This document shows, in pieces, positions 25,655 to 34,622 of a DNA stretch of 64,000 bases. The notes below the pieces were generated by a model. That model worked only from the letters and a program-made list of their open reading frames with translations. It searched no databases and was not told where the DNA came from. The stretch lies in contig CAJTAL010000001.1 of the NCBI GenBank assembly GCA_910574285.1, forward strand, positions 62,001 to 126,000, read 5' to 3'. Each line of letters opens with the position of its first letter. Positions within the stretch are counted from its first letter, which is position 1. The translations under genes were made by a program, and so were the position numbers. This DNA is from Lachnospiraceae bacterium (lineage in GTDB: Bacteria > Bacillota > Clostridia > Lachnospirales > Lachnospiraceae).

Positions 25655-26503
25655 TTACTCCTTTACAGATCCTCCTGTCAATCCGGACACGATCAGTTTC
25701 TGGAATGTAAAAAATAATGCTACTATAGGAGCCGATACTATAATGGATGCCGCCATCAACTGGCCGTAGTCTTTCGTATACTGCTTCTCAAATTCACGCA
25801 ATCCGATTGCGTATGTTCTTGTCGTCTCGTTGGTAAGTACCGTGGCGAATAAGACCTCATTCCATGCCAGTATAAAGATGTACATGGCCGTTGCCGCAAT
25901 CCCCGGCGCCGCCAGCGGAAGCACAATCCGGAAAAAGGTCCCCATACGGGAGCATCCGTCGATCTGCCCCGCTTCAGCGAGTTCATTTGGAATCGTATCA
26001 AAATAACTCCTCATCATCCATATGGAAAACGGTATTCCAAATGTGGCATAAGTTAAGATCAACGCTCCATACGTGCCCGTAATCTGAATCCCTATACTCT
26101 GCTGTAATCTGACCATCATGATATAAATAGGCAGCAGATATAAAACTCCCGGCATCAATTGCGTAAACAATGCGGAAATCCCGAAAACCTGTCTCCCGCG
26201 AAACCGGAACTTGCTCAAAGCATAAGCCGCAAATATGGAAATCACTATGCATATGGCCACGGTACACAACGCAATAAATAATGAATTCCCAAAATATTTT
26301 GCCAACGGCACACTGCTCCATATCTTCTTATAATTATCCCACTGTGGTATCTGCGGGAAGAAACGGACTTCTTTTTGATATTGTTCTGCCGGAGACTTCA
26401 AAGATGTTCCGAACATCCACAGAACCGGAAGCAGAATAAACAGTAAAAAGCAGCCGATTGAAATCCATCTAAAAACTCCCAGCTTTATTTTATTTTTCTT
26501 CAT
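25655..26503 (-). CDS. Carbohydrate ABC transporter permease (MalG/CUT1 type)
   Basis: 282 residues from the ATG at 26503 with GGGGGGAG upstream; the longer frame overlaps the previous gene. Six membrane helices and the EAA loop that contacts the ATPase, read as NELAEAGQIDGCSRMGTFFRIVLPLAAPG. Pairs with the MalF-like permease 10 bp upstream. No dedicated ATPase is in the operon, so the transporter probably shares an MsmK-type ATPase encoded elsewhere, as is common for CUT1 systems in Firmicutes. Confidence 0.92.
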   Translation of the reverse strand: MKKNKIKLGVFRWISIGCFLLFILLPVLWMFGTSLKSPAEQYQKEVRFFPQIPQWDNYKKIWSSVPLAKYFGNSLFIALCTVAICIVISIFAAYALSKFRFRGRQVFGISALFTQLMPGVLYLLPIYIMMVRLQQSIGIQITGTYGALILTYATFGIPFSIWMMRSYFDTIPNELAEAGQIDGCSRMGTFFRIVLPLAAPGIAATAMYIFILAWNEVLFATVLTNETTRTYAIGLREFEKQYTKDYGQLMAASIIVSAPIVALFFTFQKLIVSGLTGGSVKE

Positions 26504-26513
26504 ATACTCCCCC

Positions 26514-27434
26514 CTACTCTTTCTTCTCCTGGAACATACTTCGAACATACAAGATACAAAGTCCCAGCATAACCAACATCAATAAAGTTGATACGGCCGA
26601 AGCTTTTCCGAAGTCCCATGTCTGATATCCCATATTGTAGACATATACCGGTATCACATTCGCTTCTGCCGGCGGCGCATAACCGTACATAGTATAAACC
26701 ATCACAAAGTCCAATGCAGTCCACACTATCAGCAGCATAATCATAACACGTGTGATTGCGAACAGCGACGGAAGTGTTATATTAAAAAACTTCTGAAGTC
26801 TGTTGGCTCCGTCAACATCCGCCGCATCATAGAGATCCTGCGGGATACTCTGAAGCCCCGCCAAAAGAGTAATAAATGCAAACGGCCACGATCTCCACAC
26901 ATTTGCCACAATAGGCGGAATAATAGACAACGGCCCCACAATCCAATAAATCGGCTGATCAATGATATTCATCTTCATTAAAATTGCATTGATGGGCCCG
27001 CTTTCGCTCAAAAACATTGATTTCCAGATATAACCCGTTACTACGTTCGGCAGAATCCAGCCTATCAGAAAAACAGCCCTCAGGATACGATAAACCCTTC
27101 CTTCTTGATTCAGCAGCATAGCGGCAAAAAGACCAAGGAGCACGATCAGTACCAAGCTGGCAATTGTATAAATCAAAGATGCCTTGACAGATGAAAGGAA
27201 CTGATCTCCGGTCGTTCCGCTGCTAAAAAACTTCGCATAATTAGCAAGCCCGATATAATCTGCTTTGCTCCAGTCACGGAGCGCTTCTGAAGAAAAGTTC
27301 AGGAAGCTGATACCTATCCCTATAACAGAGGGGATGAAATGAATAAACAACATTGCCAAAAGAGCCGGAAAAATACAAACGAACGGTAACCAGTCACGCT
27401 TCTTTTTATTTCTCTGTATAAGAAGTTTTTTCAC
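26514..27434 (-). CDS. Carbohydrate ABC transporter permease (MalF/CUT1 type)
   Basis: 306 residues from a GTG at 27434 that has a perfect AGGAGGAAGGATC site; the reading frame extends 41 codons upstream into the gap without a ribosome binding site. Basic N-terminus (KKLLIQRNKKKRDW), six helices, and the EAA loop LQSIPQDLYDAADVDGANRLQKFFNITLPSL. Forms the membrane channel with the MalG-like partner. Confidence 0.92.
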   Translation of the reverse strand: MKKLLIQRNKKKRDWLPFVCIFPALLAMLFIHFIPSVIGIGISFLNFSSEALRDWSKADYIGLANYAKFFSSGTTGDQFLSSVKASLIYTIASLVLIVLLGLFAAMLLNQEGRVYRILRAVFLIGWILPNVVTGYIWKSMFLSESGPINAILMKMNIIDQPIYWIVGPLSIIPPIVANVWRSWPFAFITLLAGLQSIPQDLYDAADVDGANRLQKFFNITLPSLFAITRVMIMLLIVWTALDFVMVYTMYGYAPPAEANVIPVYVYNMGYQTWDFGKASAVSTLLMLVMLGLCILYVRSMFQEKKE

Positions 27435-27495
27435 GATCCTTCCTCCTATAAATTCACTGCGCATCTCCATAAAAGAAAATGCGCAGCAATTCTCT

Positions 27496-28848
27496 TTAAT
27501 TATTATCCAATTCTGCCTGTACCTCTTTTTCCGCCGCCGCCAGAGTTGCTTCAACATCTCCTTCCTTATAAGATCCTAATGCAACTTTAGAATAAAAATC
27601 TCCCAATTGAGAAGCCATAATCCGGCACACGGAAGCTGCATGTTTATTTCCCGGCATAAACGCTGTTCCATTCTCCATACCATACCGGATACTTCCATGC
27701 CATCCGGAAGAAAAATACTCGTCGTCCCAGGCTTCTTTTCTTGCCGGAAGCCATCCCGCCGTCTTATTATAACTGATCTGCCACTCCGGGCTGTTCAGCA
27801 TAGCCAGAAAATCTGCGGCAGCATCTTTATGCTGGGAAGAGTCCAGGATCCCCGTCAGGGAAATAGCCAGAAATGCCCCAAAATCTCCGTCTTCACCCTT
27901 TGGCGGCGTAAGACATACGATATCATCCTCTGTAAATTTCCCGGCGCCGATCGCTTCTGACGGGATACTGGTAGGTCCCGGCGCTATCAGAGCCGTTCCA
28001 TTCTGAAATGCAGCCGACTGCATCGTCGGATCCGTCTCCGCCATGGACGGCGCAACCACCTTATCTACCAGGATCAGATCTACGATATCCTGCAGCGCTT
28101 TCCGTCCTTCCTCTGTATTGATCGTCGCAGTCTTCTCATCCTTACTAAGGAAATCTCCTCCCCGGGCAAGCATCGTGTAATACCAGAAATAAAAGACGTC
28201 AAACTGGGAACCGCTTCCCTCCAGTGTAAGAGGATACTCCACGCCTGCCTTCTCCTTCATAGCCTTACAGATGTCTACCATGTCTCCCCAGGTCCAATCA
28301 TTCGTAGGCGTCTCTACTCCGGCCTTCTCTAAAGCCGAAGTGCTGGTATAAAAGGCACGGACATCGCCGCCCCAGGGCAGTCCGTACGTTACTCCATCGT
28401 ATTGGCCGTAGCTTAACGCGGCAGGATAATAAGCATCCAGACCTCCGAATTTATCGCTCATAGAATCCAGTTCCATAAAAGCGCCGCTGGAGAAGCACTG
28501 TCCTGCCCACTGTTCTGCAACCTGGACTACGTCCGGTCCTTCACCTGATGCAATCGCAGACATAATCTTATTCAATCCGTCGTCCCAGCTTGCACCGATG
28601 ATCTCTACTTTACATCCGGTCTCCTCTTCAAAAGCATCCGCAATGGATTCATTCCAGGCGTCTCTCTCCTTTGAATCACCCGACGGATAAGTCTGCCATC
28701 GAATCGTAACACCCTCATACGGCTTACCTTCCGTCTGAGAACTCTCCGCGCCATTTTCCGGCTGTTCTTCCTGGGAAGCGCAGGCAGTACCTGCCAGCAA
28801 TGTACATACTACCATCATATAAGCGAGTATTTTACGTGATTTTCCCAT
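27496..28848 (-). CDS. Sugar ABC transporter solute-binding lipoprotein
   Basis: 450 residues. N-terminal signal GKSRKILAYMMVVCTLLAGTAC with the modified Cys at residue 23, then an acidic linker and a family 1 binding-protein body (FEEETGCKVEIIGASWDDGL, SAIASGEGPDVVQVAEQWAG, AFYTSTSALEKAGVETPTNDW). Anchored outside the membrane, it captures the substrate for the adjacent permeases. First gene of the operon, with AAGGAGG before the ATG and a perfect promoter about 180 bp upstream. Substrate unknown. Confidence 0.93.
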   Translation of the reverse strand: MGKSRKILAYMMVVCTLLAGTACASQEEQPENGAESSQTEGKPYEGVTIRWQTYPSGDSKERDAWNESIADAFEEETGCKVEIIGASWDDGLNKIMSAIASGEGPDVVQVAEQWAGQCFSSGAFMELDSMSDKFGGLDAYYPAALSYGQYDGVTYGLPWGGDVRAFYTSTSALEKAGVETPTNDWTWGDMVDICKAMKEKAGVEYPLTLEGSGSQFDVFYFWYYTMLARGGDFLSKDEKTATINTEEGRKALQDIVDLILVDKVVAPSMAETDPTMQSAAFQNGTALIAPGPTSIPSEAIGAGKFTEDDIVCLTPPKGEDGDFGAFLAISLTGILDSSQHKDAAADFLAMLNSPEWQISYNKTAGWLPARKEAWDDEYFSSGWHGSIRYGMENGTAFMPGNKHAASVCRIMASQLGDFYSKVALGSYKEGDVEATLAAAEKEVQAELDNN

Positions 28849-29005
28849 ATTTTTTCCTCCTTTTTCATAAATATTATATCCTCTTCCCCCAATCTTTAGT
28901 CTGGTCCACTAATCGGCACACTCTTACGTCAATTAATATCGCAATCTCAAAGTTTCTTGAGAGGCTATATAATATTTTTCGCTAAACATATTATTATGTT
29001 ATGTA

Positions 29006-29019
29006 ATGTAACGTTACAT
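29006..29019. promoter_or_regulatory. 14-bp perfect palindrome, candidate GntR operator
   Basis: ATGTAACGTTACAT. It lies just downstream of the -10 of the operon promoter, over the expected transcription start, a classic repressor position. Size and symmetry fit a GntR-family site, and the operon carries its own GntR-type regulator. Confidence 0.65.
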
Positions 29020-29028
29020 GTTGTAATG

Positions 29029-29057
29029 ATTATAACCGTATTATAATGTTTTGTCAA
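29029..29057 (-). promoter_or_regulatory. Consensus sigma-A promoter of the carbohydrate operon
   Basis: Minus strand TTGACA (29052-29057), exactly 17 bp, TATAAT (29029-29034): a perfect match. The operator palindrome starts 9 bp further on. The leader to the first ATG is about 170 nt and contains no obvious riboswitch. Confidence 0.9.
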
Positions 29058-29105
29058 TATGTTGAATTATTTTTTTATTTATCTTTTCTATTGGTAAAAA
29101 TGCAC

Positions 29106-29150
29106 AAAAAAAAGGATCAGTTCTGATCTTCTCCTGTTCAGAACTGATCC
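29106..29150 (-). terminator. Strong terminator ending the capsule operon
   Basis: GGATCAGTTCTGA (29114-29126) pairs perfectly with TCAGAACTGATCC (29138-29150), a 13-bp stem. On the minus strand it is followed by eight Ts, so it ends the capsule transcript and protects the carbohydrate-operon promoter just beyond it. It has TTTT on the other side too and could act in both directions. Confidence 0.92.
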
Positions 29151-29174
29151 TTTTATATTTACCTTCCGTCTTTC

Positions 29175-29338
29175 CACGGACAACTAACATCCATACTCCT
29201 TATACCACCATCACAATACCGACACTCCCTCCCGTACACACGGACAACTAACATTCATACTCCTTATACCACCATCACAATACCGACACTCCCTCCCGTA
29301 CACACGGACAACTAACATTCATACTCCTTATACCACCG
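29175..29338. repeat. 64-bp tandem repeat, about 2.5 copies
   Basis: Units begin at 29175, 29239 and 29303 (each with CACGGACAACTAACAT), near-identical over the 64-bp period. The third, partial unit is the 3' end of the epimerase gene (codons for WYKEYEC and the stop), so the array arose by duplicating that gene end plus downstream DNA. No spacers, so it is not CRISPR. Confidence 0.85.
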
Positions 29339-30388
29339 CGCAAACTCACCCAATCCTTCTCTCAGGCTTGTAGCGGGTTTAAATCCAAAATCTCTCTCCA
29401 ATTCCCTCACGTCTGCATAGGTTACTTCTACATCTCCGGGCTGCATGCCCACCAGCTCCACATGCGCTTCCAAATCGTAATCTCCCGGCAGCACTTCTGC
29501 TTTCTTCAGCTCATCCTGAAGAATCTCCACGAAATCCAGCAGGTTCTCCGGCTGATTATTGCCTATATTATATACTTTATACCGTACCCCGGCTTCATCC
29601 CCTTCCGGACTTCGCTGCATAACCTCCACGATACCTTTTACAATGTCGTCTATATAAGTAAAATCTCTCTTACAATTCCCGTAATTGAATATCTTTATCT
29701 TCTCATCCTTCACCAGCTTATCCGTAAATCCGAAATAAGCCATATCCGGACGCCCTGCCGGCCCATATACCGTGAAGAACCGAAGACCGGTAGACGGAAT
29801 ATCATATAATTTTGAATACGCATGGGCAAACAACTCATTCGATTTCTTCGTCGCGGCATATAATGATACCGGATTGTCTACTTTATCTTCTGTCGAATAC
29901 GGAATCTTCTTATTGCTCCCATATACCGAAGAGGAACTTGCATACACCAGATGTTCAACTCCTCTTTTTCCCTCATCGTAACTGTGCCGGCACGCCTCCA
30001 GGACATTATAGAAACCCATGATATTCGCCTCTATATAAGCGTCCGGATTCGTAATGCTGTACCGCACTCCGGCCTGAGCCGCCAGATTCACAACGACCTC
30101 CGGCTCATACCCGGAGAATATCTTTCTGATAAAGTCTCTGTCAGCCAGGTTTCCTTTCAAGAAAATAAATTCGCCGGACACAGACTCATCTCCCTGGACC
30201 TGACGAATCTGTTCCAGACGATACTCCTTCAACGATACATCATAATAATCGTTCAAATTATCAATTCCTATAATTCTGACATTTTCAAATCTCCGGAGAA
30301 GCTCGCGGCTTAAATTAGCGCCGATAAAGCCTGCCGCGCCTGTCACCAATATCTTTTTTCCATTCAAATCTATATTTTTTCTGAGCAT
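29312..30388 (-). CDS. UDP-glucuronate 4-epimerase-like NAD-dependent epimerase
   Basis: 358 residues. Rossmann motif GAAGFIGANL at 17-26, active-site S-Y177-x3-K181 (SLYAATKKS), DYYD and RFFTVYGPAGRPDMA typical of the UDP-glucuronate 4-epimerase branch. Converts UDP-glucuronate to UDP-galacturonate for the capsule; the two UDP-glucose dehydrogenases in the same operon supply its substrate. Last gene of the operon. GGAAGGATTATTAT precedes the ATG. Confidence 0.88.
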   Translation of the reverse strand: MLRKNIDLNGKKILVTGAAGFIGANLSRELLRRFENVRIIGIDNLNDYYDVSLKEYRLEQIRQVQGDESVSGEFIFLKGNLADRDFIRKIFSGYEPEVVVNLAAQAGVRYSITNPDAYIEANIMGFYNVLEACRHSYDEGKRGVEHLVYASSSSVYGSNKKIPYSTEDKVDNPVSLYAATKKSNELFAHAYSKLYDIPSTGLRFFTVYGPAGRPDMAYFGFTDKLVKDEKIKIFNYGNCKRDFTYIDDIVKGIVEVMQRSPEGDEAGVRYKVYNIGNNQPENLLDFVEILQDELKKAEVLPGDYDLEAHVELVGMQPGDVEVTYADVRELERDFGFKPATSLREGLGEFARWYKEYEC

Positions 30389-30446
30389 ATAATAATCCTT
30401 CCGCTTTTTCCAAATATTCTATATCTATAGATAAACTATTTAACAA

Positions 30447-30571
30447 GTCAAAGACCCCGCCGCAAGCAATGGGCATCAAACTTGCAACGCTGCAGAGCAG
30501 AGGGGTCTTTGACCCTCGCGGCAGTCGCCAGATGTGCATGTAAACATGCCCGCTTGGCTCGTTGCTTGCGG
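30447..30571 (-). ncRNA. Possible structured RNA with crossing inverted repeats
   Basis: In the gap between ugd and the epimerase, GTCAAAGACCCC (30447-30458) matches GGGGTCTTTGAC (30502-30513). CCGCAAGCAA (30460-30469) matches TTGCTTGCGG (30562-30571). The pairs interleave, so they form either a pseudoknot or two mutually exclusive stems. A small hairpin GCATG-TAAA-CATGC (30536-30549) sits in between. GC content is far above the flanking AT-rich DNA. The family is not known to me; a repetitive extragenic element is the main alternative. Confidence 0.55.
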
Positions 30572-30596
30572 ATCACACATATTTAATCACACGTAT

Positions 30597-31871
30597 TTAA
30601 TCACGCGCAAAAATATCTCGTGTATAGACCCTCTCCTTTACATCGCCCAAATCCTCCTCGTTGTAGCGGTTCGCGATGATAATCTGGCTCTGCTCCTTAA
30701 AATCCTTAAGATCATTGACTACTTTACTGTTAAAAAATGTCGTTCTGTCCTCAAGAGTCGGCTCATAGATAATCACGACTGCACCTTTGGCCTTAATCCT
30801 CTTCATGATACCCTGGATACTGCTCTGTCTGAAATTATCGCTGCTGCTTTTCATAGTAAGCCGATACACGCCTACGACGACTTCTTTCTCCATTCCCGGA
30901 TCATAAAAAGCTGAATTTCCGTATCCTCCTGCAATCTCCAACACGCGGTCCGCAATAAAATCTTTACGGGTTCTGTTGCTCTCCACAATCGCGCTCATAA
31001 TATTCTGGGGGACGTCCGCATAATTCGCCAGCAACTGCTTGCTGTCTTTCGGAAGACAATAACCGCCGTAACCAAAAGACGGATTATTATAATAATCCCC
31101 TATTCTCGGGTCCAGGCATACACCCTTGATAACGTCTCCCGTATCTAACCCTTTGGTCTCGCAGTAGGTATCCAGCTCATTAAAGTAAGCTACCCGCAGG
31201 CTTAAAAAACAATTTGCAAAAAGCTTTGTACATTCTGCTTCTGTCAGCCCCACAAACAGCGTGTCAATATTCTCTTTCATGGCTCCTTCCTGCAGGAGAT
31301 TCGCGAACTGTTCCGCTTTCTCTCTGGTCTTGCCGTCACATCCGACAATAATCCGGGAGGGATACAGGTTATCATACAGTGCTTTCGATTCGCGCAAAAA
31401 TTCCGGGCTGAAAATGATATTATCTATCCCGTATTTCTCTCTTACAGACTGTGTATAGCCTACCGGAACCGTGGATTTGATGATCATAAGAGGTTTGGAT
31501 GCACTGTCCTTTACAGCTTTCAGCACCATCTCAATGACAGACTCCACCGCGCTCGTATCAAAGAAATTCTTCTGCGGATCATAATTGGTAGGCGCCGCAA
31601 TAACAATAAAATCAGCAGCCGAATATGCTTTGACTGCCGGATTATCACAAGTATCGTCCCCGGTATTGAGAACCGCCTCAAGATCCAGCGGCTTTTCTGA
31701 CAGATACTTCTCTATATAATCATCCTGGATCGGAGAGATACGATTGTTGATCTTCTCAACTTTCTCAGGAATAATATCCACCGCCGTTACATGGTTATGC
31801 TGAGACAAAAGTACAGCCAAAGAAAGCCCTACATAACCGGTCCCTGCAATTGCTACATTTATTTTTGACAT
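30597..31871 (-). CDS. ugd: UDP-glucose 6-dehydrogenase, copy 1
   Basis: 424 residues. [13 protein letters not shown]-binding loop (10-19), [30 protein letters not shown], and catalytic C272 in [13 protein letters not shown]. Oxidises UDP-glucose twice to UDP-glucuronate. Very similar throughout to the gene at 33306-34580, with the same FARD C-terminus, and separated from it by an Rpn-like nuclease gene, suggesting a duplication associated with that gene. Confidence 0.93.
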   Translation of the reverse strand: MSKINVAIAGTGYVGLSLAVLLSQHNHVTAVDIIPEKVEKINNRISPIQDDYIEKYLSEKPLDLEAVLNTGDDTCDNPAVKAYSAADFIVIAAPTNYDPQKNFFDTSAVESVIEMVLKAVKDSASKPLMIIKSTVPVGYTQSVREKYGIDNIIFSPEFLRESKALYDNLYPSRIIVGCDGKTREKAEQFANLLQEGAMKENIDTLFVGLTEAECTKLFANCFLSLRVAYFNELDTYCETKGLDTGDVIKGVCLDPRIGDYYNNPSFGYGGYCLPKDSKQLLANYADVPQNIMSAIVESNRTRKDFIADRVLEIAGGYGNSAFYDPGMEKEVVVGVYRLTMKSSSDNFRQSSIQGIMKRIKAKGAVVIIYEPTLEDRTTFFNSKVVNDLKDFKEQSQIIIANRYNEEDLGDVKERVYTRDIFARD

Positions 31872-31990
31872 AATTTACTCCTTCGTCAGATATAGATTTA
31901 AGAACTACTTAACCAAAAGCCAGTATATCATACCCTATCGTTTATTTCCATAAATAAATTCATGGTTTTATAATGGTTTTACAGCAATAA

Positions 31991-32040
31991 AATCCTGATA
32001 TAAATTATCCGGTCTCAACCTTTATACTTATATCAGGATT
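31991..32040. terminator. Hairpin terminator downstream of the Rpn-like gene
   Basis: AATCCTGATATAA (31991-32003) pairs perfectly with TTATATCAGGATT (32028-32040). On the minus strand it is followed by TTTTATTG, on the plus strand by TTTTTATT. It lies inside the capsule operon, so ugd copy 1 and the epimerase depend on readthrough (LoaP) or a separate promoter. Confidence 0.75.
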
Positions 32041-32046
32041 TTTATT

Positions 32047-33087
32047 CTAACAACCTTCTACACTTTTCTTCGTCAACTCAACTATTTGTTTTTCCAATTT
32101 TTTTATTATATTATCCTTTTCTCTCAAGGCACTTTCCCTGGATTCTATCATGCCATCCTTAAATTCTAGCAGATTATCCTTCTCTACGATCTCCGCCCTG
32201 AGTTCTTCAATCATATAATTTACTGTATTCTCATCCAACTTCCTTAATGCATCCGAAAACATCTGTACCGCCTCCTCCGGGTCATATCGGAATGTACTTA
32301 TCTCCCGATACATCTCTTCAAACTTCGGAAACTTCTGTATTACCCTTCGGATATCTTCTGGTTTATCCGAACCGATAAAATACAGCCATGCCTCCAATTC
32401 GTTCCTTATTGTCTTTCTCTTATTATCCTTCATTTGGAAGAAAATATCAAGCGGTATAAAATAGAATTCCTGCAGCAAATTCAGTTTTAAACCTGTATCA
32501 AACTTCCATACCCCCTTGTGTATGTATTTTGGCAATTTCTTAAATTCTTTGCTGCTGTCTTCCATAATTACAATGGTATAAACTTTCTTCAAATCCTTGT
32601 AAGTAAAATCCTCTCCCTTGATGCTTCTCACTCGCTCGTACTGCCTCATCATCATATCTGAAGAATAACAACTGGCCCGCTCCCCGCCAAATAGATAACC
32701 ATATTTCTGTATCTCCACATCCGCCAATTCGCCCGTCTCAAATTCTACGATAATATCCGTCAGAACCAACGAGCCCTTCTCAGAAATCTTACGGTGTTCA
32801 TTCCTCAAAGCACGCTTTACTTCCAATGTACGTCCCAATATTGCCGAGAGAAAATCCGCAAGTCTCTCCGGATAAACCTCAGCATCGAGAATATGCTTGA
32901 AGAAAGAGTCATATGTCATTTTTACACCACGGACTCCCATACAGAATTCAATTAATTTCTCCCGGAATTCTTCGTCCAACCTCCTGAATTTCAAATATGT
33001 ATCCGAATCTCGCTTAATCTCATCCAGGACCTCCTCCCGGGATTTCACCTCGCCCATAATTGCCGGCAAGTTATTCTTTTTGTCCAA
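32047..33087 (-). CDS. Rpn/PD-(D/E)XK nuclease-family transposase-like protein
   Basis: 346 residues, probable TTG start after AGGAGGAAATTATGA. MTYDSFFKHILDAEVYPERLADFLSAILG then LTDIIVEFETGELADVEIQKYGY is the PDDEXK_2 (Rpn) core with the D...ExQ catalytic signature, and a coiled-coil C-terminus (LREKDNIIKKLEKQIVELTKK). These proteins are recombination-promoting nucleases or relics of mobile elements. Inserted between the two ugd copies, flanked by its own terminator, so probably a passenger rather than a capsule enzyme. Confidence 0.85.
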   Translation of the reverse strand: MDKKNNLPAIMGEVKSREEVLDEIKRDSDTYLKFRRLDEEFREKLIEFCMGVRGVKMTYDSFFKHILDAEVYPERLADFLSAILGRTLEVKRALRNEHRKISEKGSLVLTDIIVEFETGELADVEIQKYGYLFGGERASCYSSDMMMRQYERVRSIKGEDFTYKDLKKVYTIVIMEDSSKEFKKLPKYIHKGVWKFDTGLKLNLLQEFYFIPLDIFFQMKDNKRKTIRNELEAWLYFIGSDKPEDIRRVIQKFPKFEEMYREISTFRYDPEEAVQMFSDALRKLDENTVNYMIEELRAEIVEKDNLLEFKDGMIESRESALREKDNIIKKLEKQIVELTKKSVEGC

Positions 33088-33305
33088 TCATAATTTCCTC
33101 CTGTTCTTACCCGCCATAGTTTCGCTGTCTTTAGTCTTTTCCGCTCTTTCTCTCCTTTGTTTGATATCCTTGGATTTTCTGCTGATTCAGCAAGAAATAC
33201 GCAACAGACCGCCGCTTATTTGATAAAAACATCATAACAGATTGAGAAAATGATTGCAACAGAAATCTCTAAAACTCTTCGACGCTGTTCGGCATCTTTC
33301 ATCAA

Positions 33306-34580
33306 TTAATCTCTTGCAAATATATCCCTTGTATAAACTCTTTCTTTTACATCATCCAAATCCTTCGCATTATAGCGGTTGGCAATGATAGCCCGGCTAT
33401 GCTCTTTGAAAACTTTCAGATTATTGACTACCTTACTTCCAAAAAATGTCGTTCCGTCCTCAAGAGCCGGTTCATAGATAATAACAACCGCACCTTTGGC
33501 TTTGATTCTCTTCATGACGCCCTGGATACTGCTCTGCCTGAAATTATCACTGTTACTTTTCATCGTAAGACGGTATACACCTATAACGATCTCCTTCTCC
33601 ATCCCCGGGTCATAAGAATCCGAATTGCCATACCCTCCCGCGGTCTCCAATACACGGTCCGCAATGAAATCCTTTCTGGTACGGTTGCTCTCTACGATCG
33701 CACTCATAATATTCTGCGGCACATCCGCATAATTTGCCAGAAGCTGTTTACTGTCCTTCGGAAGGCAATAACCGCCGTAACCGAAGGACGGATTGTTATA
33801 GTAATCTCCTATTCTCGGATCAAGACATACCCCTTTGATAACGTCTCCCGTATCTAATCCCTTTGTCTCACAATAAGTGTCCAGCTCATTGAAATACGCC
33901 ACACGCAGACTCAAAAAGCAGTTGGCAAAAAGCTTCACAGACTCCGCTTCCGTCAATCCCATAAATAGTACGTCAATGTTCTCTTTCTTGGCTCCTTCCT
34001 TAAGAATGCCTGCGAACTGCCCTGCCTTCTCCCTGGTACCTGAATCACATCCCACAATAATCCGTGATGGATACAGATTATCATATAATGCCTTTGACTC
34101 TCGCAAGAACTCGGGGCTGAAAATAATATGATCCACTCCGTATTTTCTTCTCACTGCTTCTGTATAACCTACAGGAATTGTGGATTTGATGATCATCAGA
34201 GGTTTTGATTGTCTATGCTCTGTGGACTTTAATACCGCCTCGATTACGGCTTCCACGGCGCTTGTATCGAAAAAGTTCTTCTTTGAGTCATAATTGGTCG
34301 GCGTCGCAATGATAATAAAATCAGCAGCCGAATATGCTTCGACTGCCGGGTTGTCTTCAGTATTCTCTTGTGTGTTAAGAACTGCTCTAAGATCCAATTC
34401 TTTTTCCGATAAATATTTCTCTATGTAGTCATCCTGAATCGGGGAAATGCGATTGTTAATCTTTTCCACCTTTTCGGGAACAATATCTACGGCAACTACA
34501 TGATTATGCTGAGATAGGAGTACGGCTAAAGAAAGCCCCACATAGCCGGTTCCTGCAACTACAATATTCATTTTTGACAT
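33306..34580 (-). CDS. ugd: UDP-glucose 6-dehydrogenase, copy 2
   Basis: 424 residues with the same motifs as the 30597 copy ([22 protein letters not shown]) and the same length to the residue. Differences cluster at residues 110-200 and are mostly conservative, so both copies should be active. Provides UDP-glucuronate for the capsule. Located directly after the SGNH protein gene, so this copy is probably the original operon member. Confidence 0.93.
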   Translation of the reverse strand: MSKMNIVVAGTGYVGLSLAVLLSQHNHVVAVDIVPEKVEKINNRISPIQDDYIEKYLSEKELDLRAVLNTQENTEDNPAVEAYSAADFIIIATPTNYDSKKNFFDTSAVEAVIEAVLKSTEHRQSKPLMIIKSTIPVGYTEAVRRKYGVDHIIFSPEFLRESKALYDNLYPSRIIVGCDSGTREKAGQFAGILKEGAKKENIDVLFMGLTEAESVKLFANCFLSLRVAYFNELDTYCETKGLDTGDVIKGVCLDPRIGDYYNNPSFGYGGYCLPKDSKQLLANYADVPQNIMSAIVESNRTRKDFIADRVLETAGGYGNSDSYDPGMEKEIVIGVYRLTMKSNSDNFRQSSIQGVMKRIKAKGAVVIIYEPALEDGTTFFGSKVVNNLKVFKEHSRAIIANRYNAKDLDDVKERVYTRDIFARD

Positions 34581-34622
34581 TATTCTTCACTCCTCATAAT
34601 AAATTGATTTAATTCCATTAGA

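Noticed and set aside
29175-29338. Possible CRISPR array
   Set aside because: The repeats are contiguous 64-bp units without unique spacers, and no cas genes are present in the window.
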